A DNA stretch of 64,000 nucleotides from Agrostemma githago (taxonomy: Eukaryota > Streptophyta > Magnoliopsida > Caryophyllales > Caryophyllaceae). Of the stretch, positions 23,870 to 34,100 are shown one piece after another; the stretch's first letter is position 1; every line of letters begins with the position of its first letter. Made by a program: the position numbers and the translations under genes. The notes under the pieces are model-generated. The model ran no database searches and had not been told where the DNA came from. It saw nothing but the letters and a program-made list of their open reading frames with translations. The stretch spans positions 16,263,873-16,327,872 of the forward strand of contig OY288257.1 in assembly GCA_958450325.1 (NCBI GenBank), in the 5' to 3' direction.

Positions 23870-25953
23870 TTACTCCTTTACGGGCTTTAAACCCATTTCT
23901 CGTGCTGTCTCCAGCACCATCTTTCTACCAAGGCCTTTGGTGAAAGGATCCGCTATGTTCCTCTCGGATCTTACAAACTCAATCGAGATTACATTTTCTC
24001 TGATCAGATTCCTCACAATTCCATGCCTTAGGCGTATGTGTCTCCTTTTCCCATTGTATGTTTGATTGTGAGCTACCCCAATTGCAGCTTGATTGTCACA
24101 ATGCATGGAGATTGATGAAGTCAGCTTCCCCCACAACGGAATGTCAGCTAGCAGACTCCTAAGCCACTCAGCTTCCTATCCTGCCAATTCTAGAGCAATA
24201 AATTCAGATTCCATTGTCGATTTAGCAATGCAAGTTTGTTTAGACGATTTCCATGAAATAGCACCACTAGCAAGTGTAAACACATAACCACTAGTAGATA
24301 AAATATCAGGAGAATCGGCTATCCAATTACCATCAGTATAACCTTCTAGAACTGCAGGTGTTCTCTCAAAATGTAAACCCCAATCCATAGTACCCCTCAA
24401 GTCTCAACAAACGAATAAGGGCCGTCCAATGGTCTTGCCCGGGGTTATGAGTGTACCTATATACTTAGTCTGCTTACTGCGTAGGCAATATTGGTCTAGT
24501 ATAATTCATTAGGTACATGACACTATCTATAATCTTGGCATATTCCTCTTGTCTCACACTGTTCCCGAGGTATTTAGCCAGATCTATACTAGAGTCATAG
24601 GGTGAGGACAAGGGTAAACTATCAAACTGATTGAACTTTCTCAGAATCTTTTCCGTGTAGTGAGACTGACTCAAACATAATCCTGTTTTAGTTCTAGTGA
24701 TTTTTACCCCAAGAATAACATCGGCCTCCCCTAGGTCTTTCATGTCAAAACATGAATTTAGAAAATTCTTGGTAGTGTTTACCACATGCATGTTTGTTCC
24801 AAATATGAGCATATCATCCACATACGAACATATTATCACACAACCAGAATCATCAAATTTAGAATACACACATGCATCAGAATCGTTTACCGTGAAACCA
24901 TTGGATCTGATAGTTTTGTCAAATTTGTCATACCATTGCTTTGGTGCCTGTTTCAGACCGTACAAGGACCTGATGAGCTTGCATACCTTGTTCTCTTGTC
25001 CAGGGGCCAGAAAACCTTCTGGTTGTTTCATGTAGATCTCTTCATCAAGATCGCCATTAAGAAATGCAGTCTTTACATCCATATGATGAATGACTAAATC
25101 ATGTATAGATGCAAGTGCAATTAGAGCCCTAATGGTAGACACTTTAGTAACAGGTGAGTAAGTAGCAAAGAAATCCAAACCTTTCGTTTGACGATTACCA
25201 CATACAACAAGTCTGACCTTAAATTTATCAACTGAGCCATCAGGTTTGAGTTTCTTTTTAAACACCCACTTATTACTTAGGGGTTTACAGCCCCTAGGTA
25301 AATCTGTTAACACCCAAGTGTTGTTACTCATAATAGACTCTATTTCACTATTAATGGCTTGAAGCCAAAAAGTGGAATCAATCGAAATCATAACCTCTTT
25401 ATAAGTTCTAGGATCTGTTTCGAGCATAAAAACATTTACAACATACTCATCAACTAAACTCGTTTCGGCAAGGAAAGCGGTCACGAAATCTGGACCAAAA
25501 CTGGTTTCGGTCCTGGATCGTTTGCTCCTTCAAGGTTCTTCGGGAACCACCGCAGGAGTAGGGGGACGTGCTGCAACAACAGGAGCCAAAGAGTTAGTTT
25601 TCGTAGGAAAAATATGCTCAAAAAATTCTGCATCTCTAGATTCCTTTATGGCCTCGAAACCGGACGAATCTTTAAGAATGAAGCGGAAAGCGGCACTGTT
25701 CATGGCATGCCCGATGAAGATTCCGTCTACGGTTTTCGGTCCAATTTTGCTCCTTTGAAACGTTGGAATGCCGATTTTCGCCAGACACCCCCACACTTTG
25801 AGGTATTTGAGATTGGGCTTGTATCCCTTCCACAGCTCATAAGGAGTCTTACCTGTTTTCTTATGAGGTACACGATTCAGAACATGACATGCATAAAGAA
25901 CTGCTTCAGCCCACATATTAGTTGGCATTCCAGAACTCAACAACATTGCATTC
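23870..25953 (-). pseudogene. Copia A pol: integrase C-part, reverse transcriptase, RNase H
   Basis: This is the downstream part of the copia A polyprotein. From its start it holds the end of the integrase (SGMPTNMWAEAVLYACHVLN, then WGCLAKI), the RT (FLNGDLDEEIYMKQPEGF, catalytic YVDDMLIFG) and RNase H (GYTDGNW, CDNQAAI, HIRLRHGIVRNLI), ending at a natural stop. Lesions: a stop at the VVPEEP segment with a frame change near 25528 before the linker leading into RT, a break near 24475-24400 between RT and RNase H, and a stop after ALELAG at about 24176. RT copies the RNA and RNase H removes the template in the virus-like particle; neither can be made whole here. The upstream half is at 41047-42954. 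Confidence 0.85.
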
Positions 25954-25958
25954 ATCAT
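25954..25958. repeat. GypA target duplication, left copy (ATCAT)
   Basis: ATCAT directly precedes the GypA left LTR and is repeated at 41042-41046 after the right LTR. It is a 5-bp duplication typical of gypsy integrase. Confidence 0.95.
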
Positions 25959-27337
25959 TGTGGACATGACATAGGTCCACCCCGACGCGGCCACGCGCGG
26001 GTTTGGGTAGGCGAATGAATCTCCATATGAGAAGGATCGAATTGAAATTTAGGTCTATGTGGAGTCGCCACCGAATTTTATGGTTATTCGGAACCGTTCG
26101 AGCCCACTCTATGTCGTAGTGGGCCGTATACAAAATACGACCCATTTCCGATGTCGGAGTTTATTGGGCTCGTCCCTTTGCATTTGATACCAATACCGAC
26201 GTTATCGGATATTGTGTATTGAATGACTCTCGTTCGCCAACGGTTTCGGGCATACGGAAACCGAGGTTCTGAGTAAGGGGTGAGGGTACGTGTTGGGAAG
26301 CCCACAAAGGACACCCAACCCCGCCCGCACTTTAGCGGCCTCTACTAAGAACTCGAATGACTTTCTAATACGCGTGCTAGTAAAACGGAAAAATGATATG
26401 CAAAGATTTATTTTCCCTAAACATGCGAATGGAATTGAAAGGGTTTCTAAGTCAATTTAATGCAACTAAAATTAACGTCAAAGTTGTATTTTAGCATGCG
26501 GGTTCATTTAGTATAATAAACGAATAATGATTAAATTAACAAAAGAAACAAAAAACGCGTTAGTAACGATATAACGATATAACGAGTAATAACGGTTTGC
26601 AAATATTGAATTGAATCGAAAAGATGCAAATATGAGGATGCATGATTTGAAAAGATAGTATACATGTGATTAATTATACGCATGTTGACCTAAATCGTAA
26701 AATACTATCGAGTTTGAAAAATAGAATAATGTACGACTTGCGTTTTAGTCGTTATGAGGCTACTCGATCGAGTGGTCGATGGACTCGATCGAGTAGGCCT
26801 GTAAAAAGCGATTCTGTTTTGCATTATGGACCGTACTCGGCCGAGTTATTGACCAACTCGGTCGAGTACATGGCCACTTGACCGAGTCACTGTGAGACTC
26901 GATCGAGTGGTGATCGTGATTAGCATTCTGACTTGATTTTGAGGTGCCACTCGACCGAGTGGGCTAGGCACTCGGTCGAGTGCCCTCTGTACGAATTAAG
27001 ATTCGTTTGTAAAATCGTGTTTTATGTCGAAAATCGTTTTAAATTGATTATTGAGATGTGATTAAATTTTCTCCGCGTTAATAATGTCATAATTCTAAAG
27101 AATTGTTTTGACAATTATTTAGCATCAACGAAAATTGCCCTAAATTGATTTAATGCGATTTAGAAAGATTGACTCTTTGATTAAATAATAAAAGAACTTT
27201 ATTCCCTCGACTTCTCCGACATCGATAAATCCCTAGAGATTGTGATGTCGGATCCGTGTCAACGGGTTTCGACCCTTAAGAATAATTGCTTGAAAAAAGA
27301 TGAATGCGCGATACTAAGATGCAATAATGATAACGAG

Positions 27338-27359
27338 GTAAATAATAATAATAATAATC

Positions 27360-27415
<56 letters not shown>

Positions 27416-27416
27416 C

Positions 27417-27460
<44 letters not shown>

Positions 27461-27477
27461 CTTAATAATAATAATAA
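27338..27477. repeat. (AAT)n array in the GypA 3' LTR
   Basis: AAT triplets with occasional CGT or CTT interruptions. The 5' LTR array (39965-40195) is about 90 bp longer with more interruptions, so the two have drifted since insertion, when LTRs are identical. Confidence 0.95.
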
Positions 27478-27800
27478 ACGAAAAAAACGGAAAAGAGAGG
27501 AAGATGACAACGCAAAGAAAAAGGAGGAAAAGAAAGGGGTTTGTCACCCTCAACCTACATGTTTTTGTCTCGGACTAAGGCTCGTAAACGCGGCTATGAC
27601 ACGAGAGTCTTCGAGGTGTATGGAGGCTAAGTTGTGGTGATTCGGGTTGGATTCCTAAAACTAGGTTTAGGGTTTGCTTAATGTCGATTTGCTAGGGTTT
27701 TGCTTAGGGTTCGTCTAGGGTTTGTAGAAGACGTAGTGTAGGGTTGCTCTAGGGATTTTTGTAGATGTGTAAGATGTGTTGTAGGGTGTTGCATGGGGTG

Positions 27801-27808
27801 TATATATA
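27801..27808 (-). promoter_or_regulatory. LTR TATA box (GypA 3' LTR)
   Basis: TATATATA within CTATATATACACCCC (minus strand), conserved in all six LTR copies of this family in the window (2242, 9104, 27801, 40516, 48999, 61610). Paired dyads lie directly upstream and telobox-like words downstream. Confidence 0.75.
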
Positions 27809-27836
27809 GGCTAGGCTAGGGCATCGATTTAGGGCT

Positions 27837-27939
27837 ACTCGACCGAGTAGGAGGCCAACTCGGTCGAGTGGCCCGTTATGCCAGCCGCCGGGCTCAAAGT
27901 CGGCCCACTCGATCGAGTGGATAGGTCACTCGATCGAGT
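27837..27939. promoter_or_regulatory. Two 21-bp-spaced dyad pairs upstream of the LTR TATA
   Basis: The 12-bp dyads ACTCGACCGAGT, ACTCGGTCGAGT, ACTCGATCGAGT and ACTCGATCGAGT start at 27837, 27858, 27907 and 27928. Each pair is spaced exactly 21 bp, two turns of B-DNA. They lie about 30-130 bp upstream of the LTR TATA box in transcription direction, where proximal promoter elements sit. They may bind a dimeric or paired regulator; that is inference. Confidence 0.7.
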
Positions 27940-28326
27940 GGCCTAGATGGGTCGCACGGGTCTTGTTTTGGACCTTGACCTCGATTGCTCGATGGGTTTT
28001 GTGTTTGACTTGGACTTTTGATGGTTGTATGGTTGTTTTGTGGGTCTCGGAAATGACTTTGACCGGGGTTGACCCAATCGTGAAAAGTCGGTTTTATTTC
28101 CGGTGTCGGTTTTGGCCCAAATTGGTCTTGTTAGACTCGGAATGATCCACTGGGCCTGGATTCGAGGTTGATTTTGTGATATTTGCACTCTGTAAGTGTG
28201 TCAGCCAGCGATTAATGGATTTGAGCCCGTATCCGAGCGCGTAGAAACATGTCAGCGTCCGATCATCATCGGGTGATTTTTGGGAACTGCCATAGACACC
28301 TGGCAGTCAAAATGCGGGTGTCTACA

Positions 28327-28340
28327 GAGCCCCCACTCTG
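28327..28340 (-). promoter_or_regulatory. GypA polypurine tract
   Basis: Minus strand CAGAGTGGGGGCTC abuts the 3' LTR start TGTAGACACC. It is identical in GypB (61074-61087). In LTR elements this purine run primes second-strand synthesis. Confidence 0.85.
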
Positions 28341-28859
28341 ACTGAGGCTTGGACAGGGCGAAAGTCAGAGTAGCTACCAAGTCCGTTAAGACCTGGTAGA
28401 CTTCCGTTCGGGTCGTTTATAGTCCGTTGGACTCGCGTGAAGGGCTCGCCAGCCATACGGCAGAGATCATACCTGCGCTCCGTGGGGACTTTGGGCTTGT
28501 TACATAAGCCCTGGGTGTGCCTGTGTGTTGGCCCATCCCGTGCTATCCCGAAAAAACGCTGCTGGCGAGATTTGATGACTTGCATGTCCCTGTTTGAGTC
28601 GTACTTGTATAAAATGCATGCAACACGTAGGTAGTAAAAATGACTCGTGCTGGGGAAAACGACCTTTGAATTTTTGAATTTTTGAAATTTGAAAATTTTG
28701 AAATTTTGAAATTTTTGACATCGACTCCTAAAGAAATTAGGAAAGTTCGGGATGATTATTTCCACACTAGTATCGAGGCTAGACTTGTGGCTTGATTCCG
28801 TTTGTAATTAGAAAACTTTTCCTAAAAGTGATATGGAAAGAGATTTGCAAGGCCAATGC

Positions 28860-28867
28860 TATATATA
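28860..28867 (+). promoter_or_regulatory. TATA box of the GypA antisense gene
   Basis: TATATATA in GCTATATATAGCCC, 111 bp upstream of the ATG at 28971. GypB has TATAAATA in the matching place (60500-60507, minus strand), 93 bp from its ATG. Position and conservation suggest the antisense gene is driven by its own pol II promoter. Confidence 0.65.
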
Positions 28868-28970
28868 GCCCTCTATGCTCTTGATTTTCTTCATAATTCC
28901 CATCACAAGAAAGTCTTTTACTTTCCTTAAGGCAAAAGAAAGTCTCTTTATTCCTTTTAAGAAATTTATC

Positions 28971-30766
28971 ATGGGAATCGACAGGTTGAGTGCTATGTTG
29001 CAGGCGTGGTCCCGTCAATTTAGGGATGCTGATAGGGTGGTCTTGAATCAGACGGGTATAACTCAGCTGTACCCGTTCCGTCAGATGGTGGTAGATCGTT
29101 ACTTCTTGGATGCTTGCTTGGCTTACTGGGATGACATATACCATGTCTTTGCTTTCCCTCGGGGCGAGATCTGCCCTCTACCTGAAGAGATTGCAGCTAT
29201 AGGAGGATGGAACCCGATGCTTCGGCCCGCCGTCCCGTATTCGGTCTATGATCCAAGGAGGAAGCTGAGGGAATTTTTAGGGCTATCCCATAACGAAGTG
29301 TCCCGTATGATGGAAGGTGGCGATATTTCTCTGATCGACTTGGCCGAGAAATTCATGAACCCGAATGATGTCCGGGTGAGGTCAGCCCATAGCCGTAGGG
29401 CCTTTTCTTTCTGCATGCTCCATGTTTACGCTTTTGAAGGTCACATGGACTGGTTATCTTGCATGGGTAATGCCCGTCTCATAACCGTGGTGGATTTGAT
29501 GGAGACGGAACATAGCCCGGCTTGGTTAATTACGGGCGAAATCATCCAAGGATTAGATAATCGTAAAAGGGATCAGTCCGTTCGTCTCGCCGGAAGCACC
29601 CGTTTGTTGCAAGTAAGTCGGATTTTTATATTTTTGATTCCTCGATTTTTTGAATTTTTTTTCGAGAACTCGGCTACTTCAGTGGGCACTCGATCGAGTC
29701 ACCCTGGCACTCGATCGAGTGCCTTCGCTGAAAGGCTCCTGTCCGTTTCCAGTGACGCCACTCGATCGAGTCATGCTGACACTCGATCGAGTGTCGTCCG
29801 TTTTGTCTCGAAATCTAATGCTTTTGTTTTCTTTTTTTTCAGATTTGGCTTTATGAGAGGCTATCGGTGATAGATCCCCCACTTGATGCCAGTACCTACC
29901 GCCATAACCAGCTGATGACGAGACGACGGGCCATCGATTTTTCTCGCTTTATTAGCCAGAAGTATTGGGATGAGGTGCTATCAATCCATGGTGGGCGGTT
30001 GATTCGATGGGTCGTGCCATGGTGGCCCATCCCGGCTTGGTTAGGTTTGGACCCGAGGGAGAGGGCCCGTTACCAAGTGATCTTGTCCTTCAACCAAACG
30101 GTTCATCTCTACCCAGATCGCATACTAAGGCAGTATGGACGAACTCAGCGGATACCAGAAATAGAGACAATTGTGAGTGATCCCACCCAATTGACGGATG
30201 TGATGTGCGAAACGTGGATGCAAATATGGTACACCCGGCACACTTGGCCCGTTTCCAAATCTAGGCATTCGATTTGGGTTTCAGACTCATATACCAAGTG
30301 GACTAAAGCAGGTGATGCTAAAGCCCGAGTTGCTTTGAAGGTTGATGAAGCCTTTGACCTGCTGAGGAGAGAACAGGCTAAAGACAACAGAGGGTTCTTT
30401 GATGAGGGAGACACTCCAGCTGCCCTAGTTCGTCTAATGTCAGGGCAAAAGAAGAAGGTTAAGACTCAAGCTAAAGGGTCCGGTGCTAAAGGTGGTCGGG
30501 GGAAAGTGAGCCCCCAGACAGACTTGGAAAGGAGACTGGGCCCTAGACTAGCCGTGCAGGACCGACTTGGCCCACGGGCTAGTCTACCCGAGCATGTCCG
30601 GGCCCGACTTGGGCCAAAGACTGTGTTTGAAGACCCGTCGTCAAAGAAGCGGGCCCGTGCTAAGGAGGTTCCCCTTGTGATTAGGGAACGCTCATCCCCA
30701 CCTCGACGACCTCGGGCTCCACACGACCCGAAGGACAAGGGAAAGGGGAAGATGCCCGGATATTAG
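28971..30766 (+). CDS. Antisense gene: plant-mobile-domain-like protein (one intron)
   Basis: The coding sequence is 28971-29612 joined to 29843-30766, 521 aa, on the strand opposite gag-pol. I chose ATG 28971 (MGIDRL) because GypB keeps the same start; an in-frame ATG at 28875 lies too near the TATA box. Exon 1 ends in phase 0 at GTAAGT and exon 2 follows a pyrimidine-rich tract ending TTTCAG. Residues about 40-110 (DRYFLDACLAYWDDIYHVF, FPRGEICPLPEEIAAIGGW) resemble the plant mobile domain, found in MAIN/MAIL1-type proteins and in some transposons. The C-terminal 110 residues are basic and Pro-rich, with three RLGP repeats, KKRARAK near residue 482 (possible nuclear signal) and the end GKGKMPGY. 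The frame is intact although pol is not. Function is unknown; a nuclear or regulatory role is inference. Confidence 0.8.
29613..29842 (+). other. Intron of the GypA antisense gene
   Basis: 230 bp, GTAAGT to CAG, with a T-rich 3' end. It contains two dyad pairs (starts 29688/29709 and 29760/29781), each spaced 21 bp, of the same type as in the LTRs. The frame happens to stay open into the intron, but GypB supports splicing: its intron has matching borders (59542-59766) and similar length (225 bp). Confidence 0.8.
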
Positions 30767-30843
30767 TCTCCGTATTTTATTATTTGAATATTATTATTAT
30801 TATTATTTTTGTGGTGCGATTTTTTGTGTATGCCGTGTTTGGC

Positions 30844-30844
<1 letters not shown>

Positions 30845-30878
<34 letters not shown>
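30845..30878. repeat. Homopolymer of 34 T between antisense gene and pol
   Basis: On the pol-sense strand this is an A run just after the pol stop. GypB has a run of about 21 A at 58523-58543 in the matching place, so the tract belongs to the family and varies in length. Confidence 0.9.
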
Positions 30879-30881
<3 letters not shown>

Positions 30882-31189
30882 TCCCGAGTTTATCGAGATA
30901 TTAATAAAAGACATATTATTTGAAACCGTTCCCGTCTTTTCGATATTGCAGTGGTTGTACCCTTTGAGGGGTTGCCTACGTATCCACAATTAGCGGAATC
31001 AAACCAGACGTAGTTCAAAATTGATTTGATTGATTTTTGCAATTTTCGAAGTACATCAGGATTATTAATTCGAGATGTGCGACGGTAGAATAGTTAATTC
31101 TAACTTATTGACTTGTCTAAAATTTTGAAAATTTATAAAAAGGCTAAATTTTATAATTTTTTTTTTGCAAATGACATTGAGATAGGGGT

Positions 31190-34100
31190 TTATGGGTAGT
31201 AGCGCTTCAGCTGGTCCAAGTTGGTCGGGTTGACGAACTCGTTGCCATCCAGGTCCGTTAGCATTACCGCTCCTCCCGATAAGATTTTCTTGACTAAATA
31301 TGGCCCAGCCCAATTGGGTTTGAATTTTCCCCTTGGGTCAACCGGTAGTAAGGCACGAACCGATTTTAGGACCAAATCTCCTTCTTTGATCTTCCTGGGC
31401 CTAACTCTTTTGTTGAAAGCCTGTTGGATTCTTTTTTGATATACTTGAATATTGTTGAGGGCCCGGGACCGCCGTTCGTCCAAGAGGACTAGCGAATCGT
31501 ATCAGGCTTGGACCCAATCTGCTTCGGGTACTTGGCTTTCGAGTAAAATCCTTAGGGATGGTAATTCTAGCTCAACTGGTTGGACTGCTTCCATTCCATA
31601 TGTCAGGTAATATGGAGTTGCTCCGGTTGCGGTGCGAATCGAAGTTCGGTACCCCCATAAGGCAAAAGGTATCTTGTCGGGCCAGTCCCGATAATTCTCA
31701 GCCATCTTTTTTAGTATGGTGACAATTATTTTGTTGGCCGCCTCTACCGCTCCATTTGTTTGGGGTCGGTAAGGTGAAGATGTATGCCTCTGAATTTTGT
31801 ATTTTGCCAGTAATGCGGTAGTTTCAGCTTGGAAATGGGTCCCGTGATCACTGATAAATTCGTGCGGGATCCCGTATCGGCATATAATCTTATTTTGGAT
31901 AAATTTGGCCACGTGCTTGGCGTTCAAGACACGGTATGACTCAACTTCTACCCATTTGGTGAAGTAGTCGATGGCTACCAAGATGAAGCAATGTCCTCCC
32001 GTCCCGGAAGGGTGCACTTTCCCAATTATTTCAATACCCCATGTCGAAAATGGCCATGGTGATGTCATGGTATATAATAGGGAAGATGGCATATGCTGTA
32101 CATTACCGAAGATCTGACAGTTATGGCAGTGCTTGACGTATAACTGACAGTCTGTCTCCATGGTGTTCCAGTAATACCCGAGCCTCATGATTTTACGGGA
32201 TAGCATATGGGCGTTCATATGCGGACCTTTTTCACCGTCGTGGACCTCGGCCATGACCTTCTCGGCTTGAATTTTGTCAATACATAGGAGGAGAGCCCCC
32301 TGTGCCGTCTTTTTATACAATTGCCCGTCATCAGTACGAACAAATTGGGTTGCTAATCTTCGTAGGGCCTTTTTGGCCCGGTTTTCAGCTTCCGGAGGAT
32401 ATTCTCCCGTTGTCAGGTACGTTAAGACGGCTTGATACCAAGGTTATGGGTCAGTTATCTCGATATCTTGAATGGCATGGATGTATGCTGGTTCGGACCG
32501 CCTTTCGACACAGATTGGCATGCTGGTCAGGTGATCCGGGATGTTCAGTAAAGATGCTAATTTGGAAAGTGCATCTGCAAACTGATTTTCCTCTCGGGGT
32601 AGATAGATATATTCGACTTTCTGGAATTGTTTCTTCAGAATCCGTACTCGCGCTTGGTAAGCCACGAGATTGGCGTTCCGAGTTTTCCATTTTTGGAGTG
32701 CTTGATTGATGACCAATGATGAATCACCGTGGACCCGGAGGTTTGTTACCCCTAAATCAGCGGCGGCTTGCAGCCCGTGAATGCATGCTTCGTATTCGGC
32801 TGCGTTGTTGGTCACGTCAAAGTCCAATTTGATGGATAAGGGAGTGTGCTCCTCTCGGGGTGAGATTAATAGAATTCCGACCCCAAATCCTCGGAAGTTG
32901 GATGCTCCATCAAAATACAGATCCCATGTCTCGGTATCGGTATGGAATATGTCTTCATCAGGAAAGGCCCATGTGTCAGTGTGGCCTTCTTCGGATATTG
33001 GGCTGTCAGCGAGGAACTCGGCAACTACCCGGCCTTTGATGGCTTTTAATGGTATAAACTTGAGGTCGAACTCAGACAACATTAAAGTCCATCTTGACAT
33101 CCTGCCGTTGAGGATGGGCTTTTCAAATAAGTACTTGATTGGATCCATCTTGAATAATACGTGTACTTCGTGACTGAGCATGTAATGTCGGAGCTTTTTA
33201 GTGGCCCAAACCAATGCTAGGCACGTCTTCTCGAGCATTGTGTATTTGCATTCATATTCGAGGAACTTTTTACTGATGTAGTAAATAGCCCGTTCTTCTG
33301 AATCAACTGTCTGGGCCAACATAGCCACCATGGCTGTCTCAGTCGTTGTTAGGTATAACGACAAAGGCAAACTGTGTTGAGGTGGCATTAGTACTGGCGG
33401 GGCAGACAGGATCTCCTTGACTTTGTCAAAAGCCATTTGACATTTGTCGTCCCATAGTACCCGTTCTCCGATATTTAGCTTTTTGAAGATGGGCTCACAT
33501 ACCATGGTTAACTTTGAAATGAAACGGCTGATGTATTGGACTTTCCCGAGAAACCCCCTTATTTCCTTTTCGGTCTTGGGTGGCTGCATCTCGGTAATGG
33601 CTTTGATTTTAGCTGGGTCGACCTCGATGCCGCGTTGGCTAACGATATGGCCCAGTAATTTGCCTGACGTTACCCCAAAACTGCACTTTTGTGGGTTTAG
33701 TCTCATGTTGTATTTCCGCAGTCTGGTAAAGAACTTTCTTAGGGCCGTGATGTGCCCGCTTCGGTCTTTAGACTTAACGATCATATCGTCCACATAGACC
33801 TCCACTTACTTATGCATCATGTCGTGTAATAAGGTGGTGGCGGTCCGTTGATAAGTGGCTCCTGCATTAATAAGCCCAAATGGCATGACAGTGTAACAGT
33901 AAGTACCCCAAGGTGTGGTAGTCTTACTCATATCCTCTTCTGCCATTTTAATTTGATTGTATCCGGCATACCCGTCCATGAATGATTGAAGGGCATGGTC
34001 GGCCGTATTATCCACCAAAATGTCGATGTGTGGTAACGGAAAATCATCTTTTGAGCTGGCCTTGTTTAGGTCCCGGAAGTCTACGCATACCCGCACCTTG

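Larger units (their letters stand above)
25959..28326 (-). repeat. GypA 3' LTR
   Basis: A 2368-bp LTR with plus-strand ends TGTGGACATGAC and GGGTGTCTACA. It holds a TATA box at 27801-27808, telobox-like TAGGGTT words at 27668-27745, an AAT array at about 27338-27477, and six dyad pairs with starts at 26762/26783, 26835/26856, 26876/26897, 26949/26970, 27837/27858 and 27907/27928. It is 89 bp shorter than its partner, mostly because the AAT array is shorter. The Asn-rich and Ile- or Leu-rich frames across the array are artefacts. Confidence 0.93.

Noticed and set aside
27242..27640. Asn-rich open frame (and Ile- or Leu-rich frames on the other strand) in the GypA LTR
   Set aside because: It is produced by the AAT microsatellite and recurs at 39868-40293; no start context or conservation supports a protein.
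26762..27939. CRISPR-like array of dyads
   Set aside because: The repeats are 12-bp dyads in pairs, with short non-uniform gaps between pairs, in a eukaryotic LTR; no cas genes are present.
28875..28970. Upstream ATG at 28875 as the start of the antisense gene
   Set aside because: It lies only about 10 bp after the TATA box, and the added residues are not matched in GypB, which keeps the start at MGIDRL.
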